Shown here piece after piece: positions 55,915 to 64,000 of a DNA stretch of 64,000 bases. The stretch is taken from assembly GCF_022682495.2 (NCBI RefSeq), contig NC_071394.1, positions 25,206,470 through 25,270,469 of the forward strand, written 5' to 3'. How positions within the stretch are numbered: the first letter of the stretch is position 1; every line of letters begins with the position of its first letter. The notes under the pieces were generated by a model that was not told the DNA's origin, made no database searches, and saw only the letters and a list, made by a program, of their open reading frames with translations. This stretch comes from Desmodus rotundus. Its lineage: Eukaryota; Chordata; Mammalia; Chiroptera; Phyllostomidae. A program made the translations under genes and the position numbers.

Positions 55915-56175
55915 AGAGGTTAAGAATATGGGCTCCAGCTTCAGCTGTAGCGCCATGTTTACGCTCAGTCTTTGAAACTGCATTTGAATCCTGGATCCCC
56001 TCTTTATCAATCCTGAAACCATGTCTGTATGCCTCATCCTTCTCATTTGCCAAAGGGGAATAATAATGGGATCGACATCAGAGGGCTGTGGTAAGGATTG
56101 AATGAGATAGTCCCTGGAATGTGTCTAGACTAGGGATAGCATGTTGTAAGGGCTTCATAAGTTATCATTGTCATC
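55915..56175 (+). repeat. MIR SINE
   Basis: 'gaggttaagaatatgggctc', 'catttgaatcctggatcccc', 'atgcctcatccttctcattt', 'gtggtaaggattgaatgaga' and 'gtaagggcttcataagttat'. Overlapping frames on both strands are MIR artefacts. Confidence 0.88.
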
Positions 56176-56541
56176 ACTCACTCCACGGTTCTTCTGAAGT
56201 TCTGGAATGGGCACGTTCTTGTACGTGATCCCAAACGTTGCTCCTCCTGTGATTTTCTGCCCTGTGCTTTTCCCTGGTTGCTGACTGCATGTTCTACAAA
56301 TAGTTAATGATGCCATCAAAGGTGCCCAGCATCCAGATTCGATGACAGTAGAAACTGAATCATGGTGCCCAGATACAAAGCAAGAGAAGAGGGAGTCCCA
56401 GGGGAAGGTGGATCATTCAGAGCCACCCGTGGAGAGCATTGACAACACTATGTGATGTTTTCCTTGACTGTCTAAAATAGCATCACACTCACCTGGGAAC
56501 ATGGCACAATTTCAGTGTTGCAGCCAAGATCCAGCTATTGG
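56176..56541. other. Unassigned stretch
   Basis: Nothing recognised before LTR-gamma copy B. Confidence 0.4.
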
Positions 56542-57380
56542 CAGTGAGAACGGCACCAGGTGTTAGACCAGTGGAGTCAGACCAGACCTCAGTTCAGCAA
56601 CCTCAGTACTTGACTTCCGGCTAAGAAAGAATTCAGAGACAAGACTCTGTAAGAACAAGTTGATTTAGAAAGTCACAGAGATAGAAGAAGTGAGCCTTAC
56701 AGAAAATGGGCTCAGGAAACAAGTTACAGAGGCAAAAGAAGGGCCCTTGGAGCTTGGGAGAGAGAAGGGTAAAAGTAACATGACTGGAGCTAAGAAGAGG
56801 AGGAAGGTGCAGGCCTACTCCCAGAGGGAGAGTGCACTGGGCTGGGTCCTCCGTTTGAAGGGCTTTTAAAGGTGGAGAGTTTAAGGGAAGTCCCAGGGGA
56901 GGATCTCAATAGTACATTCACCAGCTTTCCAGGTGTATCCTTTCAGGGTCGTGGTCTCCACTGATTGGCACCAGGCAAGGAGATCATTAGTGCTGCTGCT
57001 CCTGATGTCAGCCATGGTGTCAGTTACTTGGTTGCTGTTTTTCTGGGCCTGGAGCTGAAACACAACTGAGGCCTAGATGTTATCCCAGGGTGTTAATAGT
57101 TAATAGTTAAGGGAGTGGTCATGAAGGGCCTGCACAGGAGTTGCATGAGGCCACCCTTTGGCCCCTTGCTCCTCCTCTAAGGGGGTCTACTGCATAACCA
57201 GTGATCTGAGAGGTCAGGGGGGCTAAACCTCATAACCAGCAATACCTAGGGCAGGAAAGGTTACTCTGGGGATGAGGTCCTTGTTTTCCCCATTTTGTCC
57301 ATTGTTAGGCACCAGGGCTTTCCACCCTGGAGACCTTCTGTACCTGGCCTTTCATCCTTGCTCTGCTCTTGTCTTGCCTA
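56542..57380 (-). mobile_element. Solo LTR, family gamma, copy B
   Basis: About 840 bp, homologous to 9831-10609 over its length and in the same orientation. Minus promoter order: CCAAT (plus 'cactgattggcacc' near 56960), then TATA-like (plus 'gcttttaaagg' near 56862). It carries a segment at 57160-57290 ('cataaccagtgatctgagag' and a near repeat 'cataaccagcaatacctagg') missing from copy A. Ends approximate; possible 4-bp duplication ccag/ccac. Confidence 0.72.
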
Positions 57381-57479
57381 CCACATAGTTATGGCAGCAG
57401 CAACCCAACCACAGGTAGATCTGGCAAGTCCAGGAAGGGATGCTTGAATGAACACCCTGATTCAGTCCAGAGTCACTGC

Positions 57480-57700
57480 AGCAGAGCAGCTAAGAGCATG
57501 AGTACTAGAGTCAGGTGGTATTACTCATCAGCTGTGTATTGGAGGCGAGTAGCTTCCTTAACCTCTCTGGGCCCCAACTCTTATCACCTGTAAAATGGAG
57601 ATACTACTGGTATTACCCACTTCACACTGTTTTAGGTGGGTAAAAAGAGTTCATACATGTATAGGACATTGAACGGTGCCTGGCATTGGTAAGCACACTC
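57480..57700 (+). repeat. MIR SINE
   Basis: 'gagcatgagtactagagtca', 'gcttccttaacctctctggg', 'tcttatcacctgtaaaatgg' and 'cggtgcctggcattggtaag'. Confidence 0.88.
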
Positions 57701-58222
57701 TTAAAAAATGTATGTAGTATTCTGGATTCCTTGACCACTAAACACACAGTAATGGAAGAGAAATGGAACTATCAAGGAGAGACAGATGGAGAGAGTGACT
57801 CCAGATCCGCGAAACAACATGCTTGGCTGTGCAGGGGAATGAAGATAGCTTGGTGCCCTGCCTTGGCATTGGTACTTAGCTGGCATGATTGGCTCACTAT
57901 CACACAGAGACACCTGCAGCCAGCAGGGTGGGGACAGGGAGCTGAGGCGAGGAAGGGTAAAGAGCCCTCACTGGGGCTCTTCTGGGGGCAGTGTCCTGGG
58001 GAGGAGCACGCATTCCATTCAAAACAGCTGAAGAGAAGACCAGTTCATATATGCTCATGATTTAAGCAACATCATCATCATCATCATTATTGTTATTATT
58101 ATTTTGCATCAGCCATTAGCTTGGAGGTTATATTAAAATAAATTCAAAAACCCTTCCATGCCTCTCCACACCTCTGCAACTTCCAAACTGGGTCAGTATC
58201 AGACAGTGGTTGGCCAAGGGTG
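57701..58222. other. Mostly unassigned; (ATC)n(ATT)n at 58065-58105
   Basis: A short atc/att microsatellite near 58070. The 124-codon frame at 57686-58060 has no recognisable domain. Confidence 0.4.
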
Positions 58223-58224
58223 CT

Positions 58225-58900
58225 GCCTTTTTATGCTTCTGCCAAATGAACTCAAAGAGAGTCTGGAGGCTTCAGCTAGAAATAAATGATATTTATTCAC
58301 GGGTCTTAACCTTTGCAAACTGGGAACACAGCTAGGCAGAAAAGCTAGACATGTTCCAAAGAAATAAGAAAAGTTAAGAGTTCTTATACTAAAAAGTACA
58401 TTCTTGAGAATTTTCAGTTCTATAGTCCTGGCCTAGGATTGGTCCAGGACGATTATCAGTCAGGTGTCATGAGGTCTGGATAATGGATACCAAGTGGGTG
58501 TTATACGGTCTGGGTGAGTGAGTCCCTGGGGGTGTGGGGTTGGTAATCAGAGGGATATTGTCTAGTTAGAGTAAGAGTGGAGTGTTTCCTCATGCCTCGA
58601 TCTTTATAATATTAATAATTTTAAGATTTTTCTTATTTATTTTTAGAGAGAGAGGAAGGGAGGGAGAGAGGGAGAGAAACATTGATCAGTTGCCTCTCAC
58701 ACGCCCCCTACTGAGGACCTGGCCTGCAACCCAGGCATGTGCCCTGTGCTGGGAATCGAACTGGTGACTTTTTGGTTTGCAGGTTCAATACACTGAGCCA
58801 CGCCAGCCAGGACATAATATTAATACTTTTAGCAACTTGGTTAAAGTGACTCCATTTTATATATTCCCTAGCTTCACTCTCCCTCACTTCTAAACATTTC
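58225..58900 (-). mobile_element. LTR-like element hosting a VES
   Basis: Plus text 'agaaataaatgatatttatt' (polyadenylation signal on the minus strand) and 'cctaggattggtccaggacg' (CCAAT box) lie in the same order as in the other minus-strand LTRs. Split by the VES at 58618-58813. No copy or duplication was found; tentative. Confidence 0.4.
58618..58813 (-). mobile_element. VES SINE, minus strand
   Basis: 'aagatttttcttatttattt', 'cattgatcagttgcctctca', 'gggaatcgaactggtgactt' and head end 'gagccacgccagccaggac'. Perfect 12-bp duplications 'ataatattaata' at 58606-58617 and 58814-58825, so probably one of the younger insertions. Confidence 0.95.
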
Positions 58901-59084
58901 TGCTGTTCGTGTCCCCAGGAACGCCTTCACCCCCACCCTGTCGTGCTGGGGTTTCCAGGAGGTGGACTGTCAATTCTCAGATTTCAAACCCCTTTTGGTT
59001 TGGCATGTGGCAACGGCTCCCTTCCTGGTGCAACTGGCATTTCCTGGCACCCACTCTTGTTAAATTCATCGGCTTGAAGAAACA

Positions 59085-59325
59085 GCGGTGTGGCGTGATG
59101 CTTAGAAGCACAGAATCGGATGAGAGTTCTAACCGGAACTTACTGGCTGTGTGACTTCAGGTAAATGACTCCCTCTCTCAGGGCCTCAGTTTCCCCATCA
59201 TTGACATGGGAATCACCTGCCCTTTCCAGCGCTGTTGTGAGGATTACCAGAGATAAAGGAGCCCTGCTTAGCACATACCTGGCAGAGCTAGGGCAGGATA
59301 GATGGGAGCTATTATTAGCAGGCAT
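59085..59325 (+). repeat. MIR SINE
   Basis: 'gtgatgcttagaagcacaga', 'ggctgtgtgacttcaggtaa', 'gggcctcagtttccccatca', 'gcgctgttgtgaggattacc' and 'gcttagcacatacctggcag'. Confidence 0.92.
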
Positions 59326-59329
59326 CTGA

Positions 59330-60640
59330 TAGCTCAGACAGGCCCTGCAGCTGCTCCTTTGAATCCCCACCCCTACTCCCTCCTTCCTCCCAGTCACCAG
59401 GTTTGAGGAGTAGGATAATTACTAATGTGTTAAAATCTGGGTGGGGCACAGGTATATTTAAAATTGCAAACCAGTTTGTGACAAACTGTTTCAGCTGCCC
59501 AGATGGTAGGGCACCATTCGCCCTAGGCTGACTGTGGCTGTTTTGTGAAGTAATTTAAGTTGTGGGCAGGAGTGGGGGACTGTGGCAGGGGCCCAGATGC
59601 TGGACTCTGTTGTTGGCTGCTGTGGGAAAGAACTCTAATGGAAGCCACCCACAGGAAGGGGGAAGTCAGTCTCTCTCTGTTCTCCACGTTCCAGCTGGAT
59701 TACATGCGAGGGCTGGGGACAACTGAGCCAGAAGCAGGAGGCACTAGGATTTGTTGTTGGCACCAAGGAAACCACGCTCTCAACTGCCCTTTATACTCAC
59801 TCTTGCAAAACAAAGCAAGACAAAACAAAACAAAAAACACAACGACAAATCCAGGTGTCTTTGGCCAGTACTAAACAGAATGCTGACCCCCTGAAAAAGT
59901 TCACAGGAATAGTTACTGGAAGGAGTGAATTATTTGGTGACTTTTTTACAGGACTAGAATGAGGTCTATTTGTCTTTCAGTCAGGAAAAAAACCCCAAGG
60001 AAACCCAAAGAGATCTTGGGTCTTCTCACGCAATGGAAAACAATCTTTATCTCTTTGAGATCCTCCTTCTCCTCCCTTCCTGTGTAGCTATGTTAATATC
60101 AAATGAAGGCCACAAAAGGGTCAGATGGGCCCATGTTTATTTCTCAGCTAAATCCAGGCTTTCCTTACTGAAAGCAAGCTTTTAGAACGGCTTAGTAATC
60201 AGAACATTCTCCCTGGAGTTCCCTGGGGCTGCTGCCTTTGGGGTCCTTGGGAGCCTCCAAAGGTCCTCCTTTGGCGACCAGGAGGCATTGAGTTCCAGCC
60301 TCCCAGTTTCACGAAAGTTGGTGTCATGTGGCCAAGCGGACCGCATCGTGCTTCCTGTGTTGCATTTGGAATCCGAACTGGAGCTTTCTGCTGATTGAGA
60401 GGGGGAACCAAGAAAAAGCAAAATTCCTTGTGGCATTTCTAAGTGGGGGCTGTAATTAAACACATATCTGCTTTAAAAGCAAAACTTGTGGGGGACTTAT
60501 TTTGGGTCCTGATTAACCTTCCCTGAAAATCCCCTAAGAAAATCCTTGGTATTGGTTTTTCTCTCTGTTCCTTTCCCCTCTTCTTTCCTGATTCCTTCTC
60601 CTTTGCTCCCCTCCATGGACATTTTTGGAGGGAGGCAAAT
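59330..60640. other. Unassigned stretch
   Basis: No recognised repeat in 1.3 kb apart from a caaaa-rich patch near 59815. Frames of up to 104 codons lack motifs. Confidence 0.4.
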
Positions 60641-60652
60641 CGGCTCCATTAG

Positions 60653-60800
60653 CCAATCACAGAGCGCAAGTATGGAAATAAAGATGGTTGGATGTGTGAA
60701 CTGCTTAAATCTTACTATGTCCTCTGACAGCCGTGTCTCTGTACAGAACTGTCCCAGAGCAGCCGGAGTCCTGAGCCACTGGCTTGTGGGCTCTTTATAC
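60653..60800 (+). promoter_or_regulatory. Candidate promoter for the 60.96-kb exon
   Basis: CCAAT at 60653-60657 and a TATA-like tttatacc at 60793-60800 on the plus strand, about 165 bp before the candidate ATG. No CpG island. Short motifs of this kind occur by chance, so this is weak alone. Confidence 0.25.
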
Positions 60801-60824
60801 CTTTAATCCTCAAGCCCACCAGCT

Positions 60825-60964
60825 CCCTGCAGGTCTCTCGGGGCGATCTAAGCAGCAGCCCACTTGACCCAGCCCTCTTTGCTCTGTCCCTCCCACAGTG
60901 GTCCAGCAGCACCTGGAGTGTCCCAGAGCGCAGACATCAAGACCGGAGCCCTTAAACACCATGG
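60825..60964 (+). other. Candidate first exon (5'UTR plus ATGG)
   Basis: The text 'ccttaaacaccATGG' at 60950-60964 gives a start codon with A at -3 and G at +4, followed at once by the donor GTAAGC at 60965-60970. The exon would hold only ATG plus one base of codon 2. The left edge is inferred from the TATA-like element and could lie elsewhere. Unconfirmed. Confidence 0.3.
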
Positions 60965-60970
60965 GTAAGC

Positions 60971-61884
60971 GTAAATTACGAGGTCCCTGCGCCTGCAGCT
61001 CCCCAGTGACCAGGTAACATATATCTGAGCCAAATAGGACTAGAAAGGAATCGAAAGGGAGCCCAGAGTCCCCCCTTCTACCAACCCCAAGGCACCCTCT
61101 TTTTGAGGCGGGTTGAGTAGAAACTTCTCCCCATGCAGGGGCTGGGCTGCACCCTACCAGCTCCTCCCTGGAGAGGAGACTAAGAGTCCAAGTACACAGA
61201 GAAACCAAACCTGGAATTCCCCTGGGACTTCTCTTGGGTCACTCCATCTTGCCTCAGCTTTGGAATTGGAGGGAAGGCACCAGGACCATGGGAAATCCCT
61301 TTCTCTCCCCATACTTGCCCCTAAGAAGGAAAAGGATTTCCTTCCCTTATCTACAGGAGCCTTAGACATAAGTGATTTTAGTTTATTTGCTTTCTGTGTT
61401 GTTCTGTGTGTGCATGGAAGCCACTAGAAAACAAAACCAGAAGGGTTGTTGTTATTGCTGTGGAGATTTTTTTTTTTTTTTTTACAGTTAAACAAAGGCA
61501 TAGAACTTCTCTAAACTTGGCTCAGAGGACCAAACTTGAACTTCAGTCCTTGAGGATTCCTGGAAGACTGTTTAGGGGAACAGGGAATCTCCATGTATCT
61601 CACAGGGTATTTGATCTCTGCTGCCTGGCCCCTCCGCACAGGCCAAACAGAGGACATGTCCTAACCCAAGAAGCCGAAAGTCCTGTGAGGTTCAAGCAGG
61701 AAACTGGGTAAAGGAGGCTGAGAAGACAGAGAAGGGGTACAATGGCCACAGAGAGGCCTGGATGAATCACGCCGACAATAGCTCGCAGTTTTGCCTGTAG
61801 GCATGGTGCCTGTACAGTAAGGTGACTATCCCACGTGCGAATATGAAGGAGGCCTCACATTGATGCCTGTTTTACAATTCATGG
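60971..61884. other. Unassigned stretch (candidate intron)
   Basis: T16 run near 61469; no repeat recognised. The 132-codon minus frame at 60810-61208 crosses the candidate exon and lacks motifs. Confidence 0.4.
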
Positions 61885-62090
61885 ATCAGAGACAGCCAGG
61901 AGAGTGGCCCAGTGCTCAGCAAATGGGGTCACATAGCCAGGATCAAATCCTGACTCCATGGCCATGCCTCGGTTTCCTCTTCTGTAATCAGAGAAGGTAA
62001 TAGTACCTAGAGTTGCTGAGTAAAGTGAGTGAGACAAAGCAGTTCGGGACAGCACCACGCAAATGCACACAGTAAACTACGTTTTATCGT
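61885..62090 (+). repeat. MIR SINE
   Basis: 'gcctcggtttcctcttctgt', 'agaaggtaatagtacctaga' and 'gctgagtaaagtgagtgaga' in MIR order. The 164-codon minus frame starting at 62501 runs into this MIR. Confidence 0.75.
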
Positions 62091-62958
62091 TATGACCTTG
62101 TTTATCCAGCTGGGAGGCCACCGAGCCAGGACTAGACCTAAGTCATCTGGCCACCAAGGCCTCTGATTGTGCAGGTAGATTCTAGGAAGCCAGAAGCAAG
62201 GAGCTGCTGGCAAGCCTGCTGCTCGGGCAGGTCTGGGTTTTCTCTCTGACACACAGGCTGAGCTGCAGCTCTGACACCCTCTGACACACCCGTCAGCAGG
62301 GAGTCGCAAACCCACAGACAAAGCCTGCAAGTTCCTGTCTGTCCCTACAGAGGCCAGTTTTTCATGCAAAACCCTCCTCTGACTCTGGGACGCCTTAGCT
62401 GTACCTTCCAGGGCTGGTGTCCTGCCAAGCATTGTGCTCGAGGCGGCCTCATTCTCCAGGCCTGGCCTCTCGGGCACCACTCTTTTCCACGAACAATTCA
62501 ATGAGCTCTTTCTTCAGCCCAGCCATGCATCAGCGTGGCACGACATGGGCTTGGCTCACCACCTCCAAGCAGTGGGATTTCTGGAGTCTAAACACCAGTT
62601 GAGTTGGCTGCCCTTCCTGCCAACGGCTGCTGTTTCTCAGGTATTCTCCTGGCTGGTCCCCTCACCCCAGTAACCATTCCCAAGGGATTTCTGTGATTGT
62701 TGGTGAAGCAACCCCGCACCGTGAAACACACACCCCAGTGTCAGGCAGGGCCTCCCTAAGCTCAGGGAAATAGGCCCAGAGGTCAAGTCCGTGTCACTGC
62801 CTAGTGGAGGGGCTCAAGGGATATCAAGAAACTACCACCCCAAATCTCTTCTCCACTGATCAGCCTCTCAGGCTAAGAATATCTTCATGACAGGCATTCC
62901 TTTAGGTTCTATTTAGCCTAAATCTCTGTTTGAGAATGCCAGGACACACCTAGTTTAC
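62091..62958. other. Unassigned stretch
   Basis: GC-moderate, no recognised element or exon. Confidence 0.4.
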
Positions 62959-62970
62959 ACCTGTTATTCT

Positions 62971-63154
62971 TTTTTTTTTTCATTGATTTTTAGAGAGAGA
63001 GGAAGGGAGAGAGAGAGAAACATCAATTTGTTGTTCCACTTCTTTATGCATTCATTGTTTGCTTCTTGTATGTGCCCAGACCAGAGATCGAACCTGCAAC
63101 CTTGGCATTTCAGGATGATGCTCCAACCAACTGAGCTACCCAGCCAGGGCCCAA
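62971..63154 (-). mobile_element. Older tRNA-SINE, minus strand
   Basis: 'cattgatttttagagagaga', 'catcaatttgttgttccact', 'agatcgaacctgcaaccttg' and head end 'gagctacccagccagggc'. Perfect 12-bp duplications 'acctgttattct' at 62959-62970 and 63155-63166 show that this form was also mobile relatively recently. Confidence 0.95.
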
Positions 63155-63169
63155 ACCTGTTATTCTGGC

Positions 63170-63554
63170 ATAAATGTTAACAGGGTCCCTTTCCTTCTCC
63201 AAGTGGCTTGGTCTGGGCCTAAACTATCTGATGCTAGTTTTAGTACATTCTCTCTCTGTTAAGATGCAACATGGCCCCTAAGTACTTGCATTTGCTAGTC
63301 CAAGGCTCAGAGAATTACTTAGGGGACTTGGAGAAATCACTCTACATGTGTTCATTTGGTGGCAGCGGGGGGAGGGGGGCAGTCAGGGAGGAGGGTGAAG
63401 GAGTGAAGGAGCGGAGAAACTTCAGATGAGATGGACTTAAGAAAAGACCTGCAGCTTCTGTCCTCACCTCCTTCCTTGCCAGCCCTGGTCTGGACAGGTG
63501 CCATCTCCTGTGTTTTCTTACCTTCCCTGGGTTTACCCTGGGATGGCAACTGTC
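63170..63554. other. Unassigned stretch
   Basis: G-rich patch near 63365-63400; nothing recognised. Confidence 0.4.
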
Positions 63555-63690
63555 TGTTGACCTGCCAGATTCTCCTCCAGACCACAAGTGTCCCAGCACA
63601 AGGACATGTGATTCAGCTTTCCATCCCCAGTGTCCAATCTCATGTTTGTCACGTAGGAAGCACCCATTAAAAATGGTCCCTGAGTAAATG
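63555..63690 (+). mobile_element. L2 3' end, diverged
   Basis: 'ccatccccagtgtccaatct' and 'cacgtaggaagcacccatta' followed by 'gagtaaatgaat' fit an L2 terminus. Confidence 0.55.
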
Positions 63691-63950
63691 AATCTGAGAT
63701 TCAATCTCTTCGTCAAAGGGAAAACCTTAGCTTTTCAAGCTGGTTGTGAGGCTTAAAGATATTTATGTAAACGGTTTATTTAGCACATGCCCCCCCAACT
63801 ATAGACTTTCATTAAATAATAACTCAGATGCTATGTTATTGTTAGTCATGCAGTCAACCTAAAAGCAATCTTACTGAAACCAAGCTGGGGACTGGAATTG
63901 CGCCTCCCAGAGCGTTGCCATCTTACCGTGACACGCTTGTCCTTCTCCAG

Positions 63951-64000
63951 GCTGGCTGGCTCTGAAGCGCAATTTCAATCGGGCCCTGCTACAGGGATTG
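63951..64000 (+). CDS. Candidate second exon of an unidentified gene (partial)
   Basis: An acceptor with pyrimidine tract ('cttgtccttctccag', to 63950) precedes sequence that stays open to the window edge. Joined to ATGG at 60961-60964, the phase is right and it reads MGWLALKRNFNRALLQGL. I do not recognise this protein. Local GC rises compared with the intron side. Only 18 residues are visible, so chance is possible; the exon must continue beyond 64000 if real. Confidence 0.3.

Noticed and set aside
62007..62501. Longest open frame, 164 codons on the minus strand
   Set aside because: Its C-terminal part lies in a MIR, it has no recognisable motif, and nothing supports transcription or splicing.
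1..64000. CRISPR array, operon, riboswitch or other prokaryotic system
   Set aside because: No spaced identical repeats, no gene clusters and no compact coding; the repeat content is mammalian.

Overview
The window looks like ordinary nuclear DNA from a bat (Chiroptera). The main evidence is about 14 copies of tRNA-derived SINEs of the bat VES type: head 'ccctggctggtgtggctcag', internal 'ggttcgattcccagtcagg', a CT-rich body 'tgatgtttctctccctctc', and an A-rich or 'ataaaatctt' tail. A second, older-looking tRNA-SINE form also occurs (head 'ggccgggtagctcagt', body 'ggaacaacaaat'). L1, L2, MIR, MER5A, Tigger, mariner, hAT and ERV-type LTR relics fill much of the rest, as expected for a placental mammal. 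There is no prokaryotic or organellar sequence and no intact protein-coding gene. All open frames are short (164 codons or fewer), and many of the longer ones lie on repeats.

Layout. 0-9 kb: 5'-truncated L1 tails (60-395, 5393-6620), MIRs and MER5A copies, one of which carries a VES with clear target-site duplications. 9.8-16.2 kb: an LTR block with three families: LTR-gamma (9831-10609), LTR-alpha (11477-11888) and two LTR-beta copies (14465-14942, 15612-16101), each beta copy inside an older L1. 17-29 kb: mostly unassigned DNA with L2/MIR pieces, an LTR-like stretch with tandem 16-mers (21.5 kb) and an unclassified element splitting a MIR (24.0-24.36 kb). 29.3-31 kb: a VES, then a broken retrocopy of the PTRHD1 gene. 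31-38 kb: L2/MIR/L1 relics and a complete 214-bp hAT-type MITE (36410-36623). 38.6-42.3 kb: a deep nest in which an L2 holds a MER5A (itself holding a U6-L1 chimeric retrocopy and a VES), a small polyadenylated insert and an LTR-alpha. 42.9-51 kb: L2 split by a Tigger relic, several VES, a half mariner and more L2. 51.5-55.4 kb: an old L1 split by a nearly full-length ORF1-only half-LINE (HAL1 type). 55-64 kb: MIRs, a second LTR-gamma, further SINEs, and at the end a weak candidate for the 5' part of a plus-strand gene (ATGG splice donor at 60965, matching-phase acceptor at 63950).

The elements do not act together. The window is a stratigraphic record in which older MER5A, L2, MIR and L1 copies host younger LTRs, SINEs and L1s. 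The most informative items are the HAL1 with an apparently intact 5' end, the U6-L1 template-switch chimera with matching target-site duplications, the three two-copy LTR families (two with 4-bp duplications), and the possible gene start at the right edge. I saw no evidence for a wholly new biological system.
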